The notes: generated from the letters alone by a model not told the origin. A stretch of 64,000 bases of DNA from Parasphingorhabdus cellanae (GCF_017498565.1 NZ_CP071794.1:3152001-3216000), one strand, 5' to 3'. Positions 43,255-52,586 are shown, numbered from the stretch's first letter. Program-made: numbers and translations.

Positions 43255-43324
43255 TGTGTGAACTTTGATCTCATGACAGTCGCGGAAAAAATCGGAAAAC
43301 ACCCTGCACACATTGTAAACTTAG
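43255..43324 (+). repeat. Paired-motif intergenic repeat, copy 3
   Basis: TGTGTGAACTTTGA (43255-43268) and CATTGTAAACTTAG (43311-43324) are identical to those of copy 2. Internal spacing is 57 bases, and the copy is displaced from copy 2 by 103-104 bases. The middle shows no clear likeness. Confidence 0.7.
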
Positions 43325-43439
43325 TGAGCAAATCGCTGATAGAAAAGCGCAAAAGATAGAGTAGCCATAAAGCTGCGCTTTGCCCCGCCCAAATTGTCCC
43401 CGCTTGTCGTCAATCATCAGCCAGACTATGGAAGGCACT

Positions 43440-44435
43440 ATGAACATAGTACCAAATACGCTTGATCTAATCGGCAACACACCGCTCGTCCATCTTGCTG
43501 GCCCCAGTGCAGAGGCTGGCTGCGACATCTATGGCAAATGTGAATTTTCCAATCCCGGCGCTTCGGTGAAAGATCGTGCTGCGCTCTTCATTGTGCAGGA
43601 TGCCGAAGAACGCGGACTGCTCAAACCCGGCGGGATGATTGTCGAAGGCACGGCCGGGAATACCGGTATCGGGATTGCGCTCGTCGCCAATGCCAAGGGG
43701 TATAAGACGACCATTGTCATGCCCGAAACCCAAAGCCGTGAGAAAATGGATACGTTACGCGCGCTGGGCGCAAAGCTGGTTTTGGTTCCCGCCGCCCCTT
43801 ATGCCAACCCAGGGCATTTCGTGCATACCTCTCGCCGCATGGCGGAAGAGACCGAGGGCGCAATTTGGGCCAACCAATTTGATAATGTCGCCAATCGCCG
43901 CGCCCATATCGAAACAACCGCCGAGGAAATCTGGGAACAGCTGGATGGCCAGGTTGACGGCTTCGTCTGTGCAGCCGGCACGGGCGGAACGATTGCTGGC
44001 GTCGGAATGGGCTTGAAGGCGAAAAATGAAAAAGTAAAAATCGGTCTGGCTGATCCGCATGGTGCAGCGCTTTATAACTATTATGCCCATGGCGAGCTGA
44101 AGTCCGAGGGCAGCAGCGTGGCTGAAGGGATCGGCCAGGGGCGGATCACCGGTAATCTGGAAGACGCTCCCATTGATACCCAATATCGCATCGGCGACGA
44201 AGAAGGCATGAAGTGGGTTGAGCGTTTGTTGCAGGAAGAAGGGCTTTGTCTTGGCCTCTCATCCGGGATTAATGTGGCCGGTGCTATTGCATTGGGCAAA
44301 GAATTGGGGCCAAACAGCAAGATTGCTACCATACTCTGTGATACCGGTTTTCGGTATTTGTCGTCGCTCTACAATGCCGGATGGCTCAAAGAAAAAGGAT
44401 TGCCAGTTTTCCCCTGGCTCATAGATGATGATTGA
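43440..44435 (+). CDS. cysK: Cysteine synthase A
   Basis: The enzyme makes cysteine from O-acetylserine and sulfide. The PLP lysine is Lys44 in NPGASVKDRAA; the substrate loop EGTAGNTGIGIA and phosphate-binding AGTGGTIAGVG follow. The 331-residue form starts at ATG 43440, which has GGAAGG in front; two in-frame upstream starts add non-family residues. CysM- or CBS-like substrate use cannot be fully excluded. Its stop overlaps the next gene by 11 bases. Confidence 0.9.
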   Translation: MNIVPNTLDLIGNTPLVHLAGPSAEAGCDIYGKCEFSNPGASVKDRAALFIVQDAEERGLLKPGGMIVEGTAGNTGIGIALVANAKGYKTTIVMPETQSREKMDTLRALGAKLVLVPAAPYANPGHFVHTSRRMAEETEGAIWANQFDNVANRRAHIETTAEEIWEQLDGQVDGFVCAAGTGGTIAGVGMGLKAKNEKVKIGLADPHGAALYNYYAHGELKSEGSSVAEGIGQGRITGNLEDAPIDTQYRIGDEEGMKWVERLLQEEGLCLGLSSGINVAGAIALGKELGPNSKIATILCDTGFRYLSSLYNAGWLKEKGLPVFPWLIDDD

Positions 44436-44823
44436 AGACCCTAAAAAACAGAATGTCAAAAAACCCAATGATGGCCAGGATACCGTCCAACGCATCCAAG
44501 TCGGTGTGGTCGGGCTGGTCGCAGTGTTGATGGTTGTCAGCGTAGCCAATTTTGTGTTGCAGCGCGCTAGTGATGAACAATCCGCGATTGAGGAAATTCA
44601 GGCCGAAGCATTGGAAAATGCGGGCCGACTGGCTGTTGAAGCTGAGCCTGCACCAGCGCCTGCACCGGCTGAACCGCTGGCAGAGCTTGGTATTACGGCA
44701 GCGCCCGTGCCAGAGGACGAAGTTGTCCAGCCTGTGCCCACCGTACCCGGAACCCGCGCGCAAGTTGTTCCTGATCTGGAGCCTGACCCGAAGCTGGAAG
44801 CGCGCATGGATAAGGAACGGTAG
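44425..44823 (+). CDS. Hypothetical single-pass membrane protein
   Basis: The 132-residue protein has a charged N-terminus, one membrane helix at about 25-45 (IQVGVVGLVAVLMVVSVANF), an acidic helix (DEQSAIEEIQAEALENA) and a Pro/Ala-rich tail (APAPAPAEPLAEL). It overlaps cysK by 11 bases and lies three bases before a lipoprotein gene. I do not recognise a family; a periplasmic linker or scaffold is possible. Confidence 0.7.
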   Translation: MMIEDPKKQNVKKPNDGQDTVQRIQVGVVGLVAVLMVVSVANFVLQRASDEQSAIEEIQAEALENAGRLAVEAEPAPAPAPAEPLAELGITAAPVPEDEVVQPVPTVPGTRAQVVPDLEPDPKLEARMDKER

Positions 44824-44826
44824 TCT

Positions 44827-45624
44827 TTGACGCGGATCGCTGTTTCCGGTTTGCTTCTATTGGCCGCTGGCTTGCTCACGCAATGCAGTCCTGCGGCAAC
44901 CAATGCTTCCGCTGAAAATTCTGCACAACATAGCGCCCCGGTTAAAATTCAATTGATGACAAGCCTACCGATCATCTGGGGCGAAGGCGCTTCGATGCAA
45001 TCGATATTGTCCGGTAAGACATCTCCAGCCCCGATTTACGCGCACTGGCAACAAAACTATGACATCGCTGCCGTGGACAGTTTTGAAGCGTTGGAAAAAT
45101 CCGGAACCGATATTGTCCTGCTGGCTCAGCCACCCGCCATGGCTCCGGCGGATATCGCTGCGGTTGATGCGTGGGTTCGTACAGGGGGCAAGGCGATTAT
45201 ATTGACGGACCCGATGTTGTTATGGCCGACCCACTTGCCGTTGGGTGATCAACGTCGGCCTTTGGCATCCGGTTTATTGTCCCCGCTTCTGGAGCATTGG
45301 GGTTTGGAATTGCAAGCGCCTGACGAGGCTGGCTCCGGCGGCGTTGAGCTGGAATTCTCAGGAGCCACCATATCGACTGCCGGTATTGGCACGTTTAAAC
45401 TGTCGGCGCAGAAATCATCCGACCAAAGTGAATGTGTATTAAGCACCGCAAATGTTATGGCGAGTTGCAGCGTTGGCAAAGGCCGCGCAATTATATTTGC
45501 CGATGCGGATTTTCTCAACGATGCTTTGTGGCCTGATATTGAAGGCGGGGCTAATAAAGACGGTGTCGGGGATGCCAAAGGGTTGATCGATATTCTGATC
45601 ACAGATTTGCGCGATGGTGAGTGA
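44827..45624 (+). CDS. GldG/DUF4350-like lipoprotein
   Basis: The 265-residue protein starts at TTG and has a lipoprotein signal with LLTQC (Cys near 20). The mature part resembles the GldG/ABC-auxiliary fold: a strand-helix pattern with SFEALEKSGTDIVLLAQPP, AVDAWVRTGGKAIILTDPM and GRAIIFADADFLND. In GldG these regions sit in the periplasm next to an ABC permease, but none is near here. It lies three bases after the membrane protein gene and just upstream of the dcw cluster. Confidence 0.7.
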   Translation: MTRIAVSGLLLLAAGLLTQCSPAATNASAENSAQHSAPVKIQLMTSLPIIWGEGASMQSILSGKTSPAPIYAHWQQNYDIAAVDSFEALEKSGTDIVLLAQPPAMAPADIAAVDAWVRTGGKAIILTDPMLLWPTHLPLGDQRRPLASGLLSPLLEHWGLELQAPDEAGSGGVELEFSGATISTAGIGTFKLSAQKSSDQSECVLSTANVMASCSVGKGRAIIFADADFLNDALWPDIEGGANKDGVGDAKGLIDILITDLRDGE

Positions 45625-45934
45625 TTCTTGCCAGAGTCCGCAGTGTCGAGGCAGGTTATTGCCCGTGTTTCCAACAACTAACCGGAGTTATTACCAGTTC
45701 CGTCGAGAGAGGGTTAAAATAAAATCAATATAAATCAGATAGATACGAGATTCCATCCTTAAAATCCCTTAAATTCCCGTAAAATCCCCTTTCATCCCCG
45801 GCTTTCCCCTGTTAACCCTATTTCGTTATCGGGGTAAATTTCCTGTCCGGGATTCTGGTGTTTCGGGAGTGGCTCATTGCGCGCTTCTCCAAGCAGGAGA
45901 GTTTGCCTTTCGATAGAGTTGAGGGATTGAGGCT
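45625..45934. other. 310-base promoter region of the dcw cluster
   Basis: No gene is visible. The region holds a set of TCCC boxes at a 10-base period (45755-45818), a small hairpin (TCTCC and GGAGA, 45886-45900), and the mraZ ribosome-binding site GAGGGA (45921-45926). Confidence 0.75.
45755..45818 (-). promoter_or_regulatory. MraZ operator: 10-bp-periodic GGGA boxes
   Basis: TCCC (GGGA on the minus strand) occurs at 45765, 45775, 45785, 45795 and 45805, with exact 10-base steps. Degenerate boxes lie in phase at 45755 (ATCC) and 45815 (ACCC). MraZ is known to bind TGGGN boxes repeated every 10 bases upstream of its own operon, so this should be the autoregulatory site. Five to seven boxes is more than the usual three. 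Confidence 0.8.
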
Positions 45935-46423
45935 GTGTCAGGCAATTACGCTTATTCAGGATCAGGAATTTCCGCGATAGACGATAAAGGTCGCCTGTCC
46001 GTTCCTGCTTTCCTGCGTAAAGACTTGATCGCCAGCAGTGATGGACGCACCTTGTGTCTTGGCAAACATGAAAAATGGGATTGTCTCGTCGGTTTTGGCC
46101 TCAGCCGCAAGATCGACATGCTGGTCGAAATCGACAAGGAAGAAGAAATCGCCATCGCCCGGTCAGAGCCTTATGACCGCGATGCTGCTGGTGCCCGCAA
46201 ATTCTCAACCCTGCAAGAACTGAGCTTTGATGCCAGTGGCCGCTTTGTTCTGCCGCCGATGTTGCAGGCGATTGGCGGTCTGAAAGACAATGTCCTTTTT
46301 CATGGTATCGGCAAGACTTTCTGCCTTTGGGCACCGCAAGCATTGCTCGATACGACCGATGATGTTCCAGTCGACAAGCGTCTGGTGGAATTCCATTTGA
46401 GCGAATTGGGGAAAAAGAAATGA
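45935..46423 (+). CDS. mraZ: Transcriptional regulator MraZ
   Basis: MraZ is an AbrB-fold DNA-binding protein that represses the dcw operon. The 162-residue protein contains two half-domains: AIDDKGRLSVPAFLRKDL near the start and SFDASGRFVLPPMLQAIGG in the second half, each with the typical D-GR-x-P core. It starts at GTG with GAGGGA upstream. The operator at 45755-45818 lies in front, and its stop overlaps rsmH as ATGA. Confidence 0.94.
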   Translation: MSGNYAYSGSGISAIDDKGRLSVPAFLRKDLIASSDGRTLCLGKHEKWDCLVGFGLSRKIDMLVEIDKEEEIAIARSEPYDRDAAGARKFSTLQELSFDASGRFVLPPMLQAIGGLKDNVLFHGIGKTFCLWAPQALLDTTDDVPVDKRLVEFHLSELGKKK

Positions 46424-47387
46424 CCCCCAAAGAAGCGACAGCAGCTCCGGACAGCCCGCATATTCCCGTCTTGCTCGATGAAGTGATCGATGCGCTCGCC
46501 ATTACCCGGGCGAAACGCATGTTGATGGCACGTTCGGAGCAGGCGGCTATAGCATGGCGATGATCGCTGCCGGTGCCACAGTGCACGGCTTTGATCAGGA
46601 CCCCGATGCGATCGCCAGTGGCGAAGCACTGGTCGAAGCTTCGGATGGTCAGCTGGTTTTGCACCATGAATATTTTTCGCGGATGGCGGATGTTCTGAAT
46701 GGTGAGGACATCGATGGGGTTGCACTGGATATTGGTGTTTCTTCCATGCATCTCGATCAGGCGGAGCGCGGTTTTTCTTTCCAGAAAGACGGTCCGCTTG
46801 ACATGCGCATGTCTCAGAACGGGCCCAGCGCTGCTGACTTCCTCAACGAAGCGGAAGAAGAGGAAATAGCCAATGTCATCTACCGCTATGGTGAGGAGCG
46901 GCGTTCGCGTAAAATTGCCAACGCGATTGTCAGTGCGCGTCCGTTAACCCGCACATCTGAGCTGGCGAATGTGGTTCGTAAGGTATTGGGTCAAAAACCG
47001 GGTGAAAAAAAAGACCCGGCAACGCGGACATTTCAAGCGATCCGTATCCATATCAATCGCGAGCTAGGCGAATTGGAAGACGGCCTGGTTGCAGCAGAAC
47101 GTCTGCTGAAGCCCGGTGGCCGTCTTGCCATCGTGACCTTTCACAGTCTCGAAGATCGTATTGTCAAAAATTTCCTGCGTGATCGCAGCGGTCAAAAATC
47201 CGCTGGTTCGCGCCACTTACCACAAGTTTCCGAAACACGGCCGGCGCCCACCTTTCATAAACCAGCCAAACTGGTGCGCCCGGCCGGGGCGGAGCAGGTC
47301 TCTAATCCCCGAGCCCGCTCCGCCACCCTCAGATCAGCGGTGCGTTCCGACGCGCCCATAAATGCAGCGACAGGAGGCGTGCAATGA
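46420..47387 (+). CDS. rsmH: 16S rRNA cytosine-1402 N4-methyltransferase RsmH, frameshifted as given
   Basis: RsmH methylates C1402 of 16S rRNA. The gene starts at ATG 46420 with [17 protein letters not shown], but near 46505-46507 one base is missing. The frame then leads to a stop, while the family sequence ([21 protein letters not shown]-binding motif I) continues in the next frame. After that come [29 protein letters not shown] and RILK-type ends to 47387. Restoring one C in the CCC run gives a full-length protein. An assembly error is more likely than a real mutation. Without repair the only frame from ATG 46554 lacks motif I. Confidence 0.9.
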
Positions 47388-47986
47388 AACTGGCAGTCAA
47401 GCGTCTTGAAGGCATAGGATGGCTCGCGCTGGTTTTTCTTGTCGCGATCTTGCTCTATCCCCTGTCTCTGAGTGTCGCGACTTTGCGCAGTGATTTGGCG
47501 CGGACAGACAGCAAAATTGTGTCGATAAAAAAAGAAATCCGCTATCTGGAAACAGAATTTAGTGCGCGCGCCAATCTGCGGCAACTGGAGCATTGGAACA
47601 AGCTGGAATATGGTTATGTATCGCCCAAGGCTTCTCAATATCTGGATGGGGAGCGGGCGCTCGCCAATCTTGGCGGCAAAGATTTGCGCAAACCGGTAAA
47701 GGTTGCGGTGATCAGCACGATGGATAAAGTTCAGCCAGCCGGGATTATCGGCTCAGTCTTTCCAACCGCTTCCGCCAGAGTGCGAAATAGTGATACCGGT
47801 GACACCGCGTCTATCTCGATAAGCGGGGACAGTGCAAAAGCTGGTGACCAGCCAACGGCTGAGGAGCTGCGCGAAACGAAGACCGCGCGAGTCGCTGACA
47901 TGGAAGACAAGTTGCTTGATGACGGGCTTATCAAGCAACTTGCCGCGAGGGCAGATACCGAGCAGGCGGGGAGCCGTGCTCAATGA
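47384..47986 (+). CDS. ftsL: Cell division protein FtsL
   Basis: FtsL is a bitopic divisome protein that joins FtsB and FtsQ at the septum. The 200-residue protein has a short N-terminus, a membrane helix at about 12-32 ([20 protein letters not shown]) and a coiled-coil-like stretch ([20 protein letters not shown]). It ends with a long variable tail, longer than in E. coli but common in alphaproteobacteria. Its place between rsmH and ftsI supports the call. Confidence 0.85.
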   Translation: MKLAVKRLEGIGWLALVFLVAILLYPLSLSVATLRSDLARTDSKIVSIKKEIRYLETEFSARANLRQLEHWNKLEYGYVSPKASQYLDGERALANLGGKDLRKPVKVAVISTMDKVQPAGIIGSVFPTASARVRNSDTGDTASISISGDSAKAGDQPTAEELRETKTARVADMEDKLLDDGLIKQLAARADTEQAGSRAQ

Positions 47987-49671
47987 CCACCCTTCTGGCA
48001 AGCAGCAGAAAAGTGCAGTTTTCCGGTAAGAATAAGGAAGTAGCAGCCAGCGCCCACTTTCGCTTGATGGTTTTGTTGCTGGTATTTCTGGCTATCTTTA
48101 CGGTCATCGTTGGACGACTGATCAGCTTAAGCATTTTGGAAGATGCGAAACCGACACGGATATCCAGTTCGGCATTTGTGCCTGCGCGCGGTGATATTGT
48201 CGATCGCAATGGCGTTCCACTGGCGCGGACTATGAAAGGTTATGCCGTTCGCGTTGTGCCCGAACGCGTGTTGGGCGATAAGGATTTGCTGGCACGGCAG
48301 CTTTCAGAACTTTTTCCGGATACTACGGCGAGCGAGTTTCTTGCCAAACTCAAAGGATCGCGGCCGACATATCTAAGGCGCCGTGCCTTGCCCAATGAAG
48401 TTAAGCAGGTCCATGCATTGGGCGAGATCGGCATTGAATTCCCAAGGGAGAATGAACGGCTATACCCGCAACGTGATTTGGCGGCGCATGTCCTGGGCTA
48501 TGTCGATGCGGATAGCGAAGGTGTGATGGGCATGGAGCGGGTGTTAAACGACCGCCTGAAAGATGAGAGCTTGCGTGGCGCGCCAACAGCATTGTCGATC
48601 GATAGCCGCGTGCAAGCTGCGCTTGAAAGTGAACTCATGGTGGCCATGACAGCCCATGAAGCCCGCGGTGCCGCCGGCATTATTTTGGATGTCCATACCG
48701 GTGAAGTTATGGCGCTGGCATCACTTCCGGTATTTGACCCAAATAAAATTCGCAAAGCGACGATGAAGTATCAGACCAATGAAGTCACGCAAAGCGTGTT
48801 TGAACTGGGGTCCACTTTTAAGCCGTTGACCGTAGCGGCGGCGCTGGATGCCGGGACCGTCACCGATCTAGCTGTGCGCTATAATGCAACAGAACCGATC
48901 AAGGTCGGTCAATTTACGATCAAAGATGATCATGGTCAGAACCGCTATCTCAATGTGCCGGAAACACTGGTCCATAGTTCCAATATTGTCACCGCTCGAT
49001 TAGCAGACAATCTCGGCAAAGAGGGCATGGAGCACATGATCCGTCGGCTTGGATTTGACGAGCGGCCGCATATTGAACTGGCTGAACGCGGCAGACCGCT
49101 TTGGCCGCAAAGCTGGGGTCGGGTGACCAATATGACCGTGGCTTATGGTCATGGCATTGCAGTTACGCCGCTTCATTTGGCCAGCGCTTATGCTGCTTTG
49201 GTGAATGGCGGCATCTGGCGTCCGGCCACTTTGCTAAAGGTTGAGCCGGGTGAGGAAGCAGAAGGACGCCGTGTATTCAAGGCCGCGACCAGCGCACGGA
49301 TGCGGCAGCTGCTGCGGATGATTGTGTCAAATGGTACAGGACGCAAAGCAGATGCGCCGGGTTACCGGATTGGCGGCAAGACGGGATCTGCTGAAAAGCC
49401 CTCCAATGGCGGTTATAACAAGACCTCTCTTGTTTCCACATTTGCGGCGGCCTTTCCAATGGATAATCCCCGCTATGTCGTCATCGCGATGCTTGATGAA
49501 CCCAAAGGCAATGCCGAGACAGGATTTCAGCGGACGGCGGGTTGGACCGCTGCGCCAGTGGTGCGGAAGGTTGTACCGCGCGTTGGACCGATGCTGGGGG
49601 TCGTACCCGATGAACACCGTGACGTTGATGTATCGGAGCTGACACCGCTTCTCTGGTCGCCGAAGGAATAG
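47983..49671 (+). CDS. ftsI: Septal peptidoglycan transpeptidase FtsI (PBP3)
   Basis: FtsI crosslinks septal peptidoglycan. The 562-residue protein has an N-terminal anchor (LMVLLLVFLAIFTVIVGRLI), a dimerisation domain starting PARGDIVDRNGVPLART, and a transpeptidase domain. The three active-site motifs are STFK (ELGSTFKPLT), SSN (HSSNIVTARLA) and KTG (GGKTGSAEK). Its ATG overlaps the ftsL stop. The murE ATG follows 3 bases after. Confidence 0.96.
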   Translation: MTTLLASSRKVQFSGKNKEVAASAHFRLMVLLLVFLAIFTVIVGRLISLSILEDAKPTRISSSAFVPARGDIVDRNGVPLARTMKGYAVRVVPERVLGDKDLLARQLSELFPDTTASEFLAKLKGSRPTYLRRRALPNEVKQVHALGEIGIEFPRENERLYPQRDLAAHVLGYVDADSEGVMGMERVLNDRLKDESLRGAPTALSIDSRVQAALESELMVAMTAHEARGAAGIILDVHTGEVMALASLPVFDPNKIRKATMKYQTNEVTQSVFELGSTFKPLTVAAALDAGTVTDLAVRYNATEPIKVGQFTIKDDHGQNRYLNVPETLVHSSNIVTARLADNLGKEGMEHMIRRLGFDERPHIELAERGRPLWPQSWGRVTNMTVAYGHGIAVTPLHLASAYAALVNGGIWRPATLLKVEPGEEAEGRRVFKAATSARMRQLLRMIVSNGTGRKADAPGYRIGGKTGSAEKPSNGGYNKTSLVSTFAAAFPMDNPRYVVIAMLDEPKGNAETGFQRTAGWTAAPVVRKVVPRVGPMLGVVPDEHRDVDVSELTPLLWSPKE

Positions 49672-49674
49672 AGC

Positions 49675-51153
49675 ATGAAATTAAGCGCTCTTATCGCCGG
49701 GCTTAATGATGCGGCATTGGAAAGCGAAGAAGGTGAAGCCCATGTCACCGGATTTGCGATTGACCATCGTAAGATCGCACAGGGTAATATTTTTGGCGCT
49801 TTTCAAGGCGCTAAGGTCAATGGCGAGGATTTTATCGAGGCGGCGATTGGCGCTGGTGCGATAGCAATTGTTGCGCATCCCAATGCTGAAGTTGAAGGCG
49901 CTGCTCATATAGCGGATATCGAACCACGGCGTGTATTTGCATTGATGGCCGCGCGCTATTTCACTCCGAAGCCGCAATATGTTGCGGCGGTCACGGGCAC
50001 CAATGGCAAGACATCAACGGCCGAGATGACCCGGCAGCTTTGGCGCATGGCTGGTTTGAACAGCGCGTCCATCGGTACGCTGGGTGTCACGACGGCGGAC
50101 GAGCAGGTAAAGACCGGGCTTACGACTCCTGACATTGTTACTTTTCTGTCCAACATGTCCGGTCTGGCCCGCGAGGGCGTGAGTCACGCAATATTTGAGG
50201 CGTCCAGCCATGGTCTGTCCCAATATAGGACCGAAGGGTTGCCGGTTCAGGTGGGTGTGTTCACCAATCTCAGCCGTGATCACCTGGATTATCATGGCGA
50301 CATGGACCGCTATTTCGAGGCTAAAATGCGGTTGTTCGATGAGGTCGTTGACGACGGTGGTACAGCCGTGGTCTGGGCGGATGATGACTGGTCTGGCCCG
50401 GTTATCAAGCGCGCCATGGATCGCGGATTGAACCTGTTTACAGTCGGAGAACAGGGTACATCGCTGCGCCTGTTGTCCCGTACCCCAACGCAATTGGGCC
50501 AGGTATTAATGGTCAAGGCGCAGGGCAATACGCATCGTATATCTCTACCGCTCATTGGCGCGTATCAGGCCGCAAACATACTTTGTGCGGCAGGTGCCGT
50601 ATTAGCCACGGGTGGAGAGCTAGAGGATGTGTTTGACCATATGCAGCGGGTACAGCCGGTGCGTGGTCGCCTTGAACGCGCGGTCATTACAAAAATCGGC
50701 GCGCCTGTTTATGTGGACTATGCGCATACACCAGATGGCCTGCGCGCTGCGATTGATGCGTTGAGGCCCCATGTCAAAGGCAAGCTGATTACGATTTTCG
50801 GCGCGGGCGGTGATCGCGATAAAGGCAAGCGGCCGGAAATGGGCAAAGTGGCCGCGCAGCTTTCGGATATAGCGATCGTCACAGACGACAATCCGCGCGG
50901 AGAGGACCCGGCGGCCATTCGTGCAGACATTATGGCGGGTGCAAAAGACGCCACCGAAGTTGGCGATAGGCGGGCGGCCATAGCCCATGCCATTGCCCTT
51001 GCGGGTGCGGATGATATTATTTTGCTTGCCGGCAAGGGCCATGAGCAAGGCCAGATCATTGGTGATCGCGTCATTCCGTTTGACGATGTCGAAGTCGCGC
51101 GGGAATGTGCACGCGACGCCAATGGCGCGCGGCAATCGGAGACTGCGATATGA
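49675..51153 (+). CDS. murE: UDP-MurNAc-tripeptide synthetase MurE (meso-DAP adding)
   Basis: MurE adds the third residue of the stem peptide. The P-loop is TGTNGKTSTAEM, the ATP-side motif SHGLSQYR and the HTPD-type VDYAHTPDGL are present. The selectivity motif reads DDNPR (TDDNPRGEDP), which marks meso-diaminopimelate enzymes of Gram-negatives. The 492-residue length fits. AAGGA precedes the ATG, and its stop overlaps murF as ATGA. Confidence 0.97.
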   Translation: MKLSALIAGLNDAALESEEGEAHVTGFAIDHRKIAQGNIFGAFQGAKVNGEDFIEAAIGAGAIAIVAHPNAEVEGAAHIADIEPRRVFALMAARYFTPKPQYVAAVTGTNGKTSTAEMTRQLWRMAGLNSASIGTLGVTTADEQVKTGLTTPDIVTFLSNMSGLAREGVSHAIFEASSHGLSQYRTEGLPVQVGVFTNLSRDHLDYHGDMDRYFEAKMRLFDEVVDDGGTAVVWADDDWSGPVIKRAMDRGLNLFTVGEQGTSLRLLSRTPTQLGQVLMVKAQGNTHRISLPLIGAYQAANILCAAGAVLATGGELEDVFDHMQRVQPVRGRLERAVITKIGAPVYVDYAHTPDGLRAAIDALRPHVKGKLITIFGAGGDRDKGKRPEMGKVAAQLSDIAIVTDDNPRGEDPAAIRADIMAGAKDATEVGDRRAAIAHAIALAGADDIILLAGKGHEQGQIIGDRVIPFDDVEVARECARDANGARQSETAI

Positions 51154-52586
51154 CCGCTTTGTGGACCTCTTCCGCTATAGCGCAATCTGTGCAGGGTGCG
51201 GTCAGCGCTGACTTTGAAGTCAATGGCGTTGCTTTTGATTCACGGGAAATCGGTTCAGGCGACCTCTTTTTTGCCCTGAAGGGTGAACAGAGCGACGGGC
51301 ATCTCTATGTTGATAACATCTATGCTGCCGGCGGTGCTGGTGCCGTGGTCAGTCAGCCCGTCGATGGTCCGCATATATTGGTATCGGATACGACGAAGGC
51401 ACTGAACCAACTCGCCATCGCATCACGGGCGCGAACCGATGCCAAAATTATAGGTGTGACCGGCTCTGTCGGCAAAACTGGCACCAAAGAAGCACTTTTT
51501 GCAGCTTTGAACCGTGCGTCCATGGGAAAGGCCCATCGGTCGGTGAAAAGCTACAATAACCATGTTGGCGTTCCGCTGAGCCTGTCGCGTATGCCGGCGG
51601 AATGCCAATATGGAATTTTTGAAATGGGCATGAACCATGCCGGGGAGTTGGCTCAGCTCACACGGTTGGTGCGCCCTGATGTTGCAATTATCACCGCGAT
51701 TGCGCCAGCCCATATTGGGCATTTTTCTGGTGTCGAAGCGATTGCCGATGCCAAAGCAGAGATTTTTCAAGGCCTGACCCATGAAGGCGCCGCGATCATC
51801 CCCTATGACAGCCCCCATTATGAGCGGCTTCGTAAAGCGGCGTTGCGAAGCACCAAAAAGGTCGTGAGTTTCGGTTTTGACGAACAGGCGGATGTCCGCG
51901 CTATTGATGTTGTTCCTGCCCAAGGTGGCGGCTCATTGGTGACCGCCAGTTTTCGCGATGACGGTGACGGGGATCGCAGTTTGTGTTTCACGGTTGCCGA
52001 GCCTGGCAAGCATTGGGTGTCCAATGCGTTGGCCATATTGGCCGCGGTTCGCGCTGTTGGCGGGGATTTGGCGTCGGCCGGGTTGGCTTTAGCAGAATTG
52101 ACCGGCTTGGACGGGCGCGGCAAAAGGCATCAAATTGAACTTAAGGATGGCGGCGAGGCGCTGCTGATTGACGAGAGTTACAACGCCAATCCTGTTTCCA
52201 TGAAAGCCACTCTGGATCAGCTGTCGAACGAAAGCTGTCGCGGCAAGAAAATCGTTGTGCTCGGTGCAATGGGCGAGCTTGGGGACAAAGCGCAGGCCTA
52301 TCATGAAGCGCTGGCCGATGACGTCATTGCCTCTGGCGCCGAGGTCATCATATTGGTCGGCGACGAGATGGTTCATGCGCAAGCCCAGCTATTGGAATTG
52401 GTTTCAGAACAGCTTGATCATGTTCGCGAAATATCTCATGTCGCTGGCTCTTCGGAAGCAGTCACCAAAACAATATTGGCGGAAGTGACAAAGAAAATCA
52501 GCGACGAAGACATCCTTCTGATCAAGGGTTCAAATTATCTGGGGCTTGCCAAAGTCGTATCGGCTTTGGTGAGTGGGGAGTATTAA
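51150..52586 (+). CDS. murF: UDP-MurNAc-pentapeptide synthetase MurF
   Basis: MurF adds D-Ala-D-Ala to the UDP-MurNAc-tripeptide. The start at ATG 51150 gives 478 residues and a proper beginning ([16 protein letters not shown]); a longer frame from 51105 reads into murE. The P-loop is [28 protein letters not shown] and [16 protein letters not shown] are typical blocks. The stop overlaps the mraY start by one base. Confidence 0.96.
   Translation: MTALWTSSAIAQSVQGAVSADFEVNGVAFDSREIGSGDLFFALKGEQSDGHLYVDNIYAAGGAGAVVSQPVDGPHILVSDTTKALNQLAIASRARTDAKIIGVTGSVGKTGTKEALFAALNRASMGKAHRSVKSYNNHVGVPLSLSRMPAECQYGIFEMGMNHAGELAQLTRLVRPDVAIITAIAPAHIGHFSGVEAIADAKAEIFQGLTHEGAAIIPYDSPHYERLRKAALRSTKKVVSFGFDEQADVRAIDVVPAQGGGSLVTASFRDDGDGDRSLCFTVAEPGKHWVSNALAILAAVRAVGGDLASAGLALAELTGLDGRGKRHQIELKDGGEALLIDESYNANPVSMKATLDQLSNESCRGKKIVVLGAMGELGDKAQAYHEALADDVIASGAEVIILVGDEMVHAQAQLLELVSEQLDHVREISHVAGSSEAVTKTILAEVTKKISDEDILLIKGSNYLGLAKVVSALVSGEY

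Larger units (their letters stand above)
42992..43439. other. 448-base gap with a tandem pair of paired-motif repeats
   Basis: No credible gene is visible here. Two small open frames (43162-43359 plus; 43128-43352 minus) run across the repeats, lack ribosome-binding sites and look like chance. The gap holds two direct copies of the paired-motif repeat (43152-43220 and 43255-43324). The last part must hold the cysK promoter. Confidence 0.7.

Noticed and set aside
43128..43352. 74-codon minus-strand frame over the same repeats
   Set aside because: No ribosome-binding site, no recognisable sequence, and it overlaps the repeat copies on both sides.
43162..43359. Short plus-strand frame (65 codons) over the paired repeats
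   Set aside because: TTG start without a ribosome-binding site; the repeats themselves, placed at 103-104 bases, would fall in different frames, so coding selection is unlikely.
46554..47387. RsmH starting at ATG 46554
   Set aside because: This start removes SAM motif I and the N-terminal HIPVLLDEV block, both of which are present upstream across a one-base shift.
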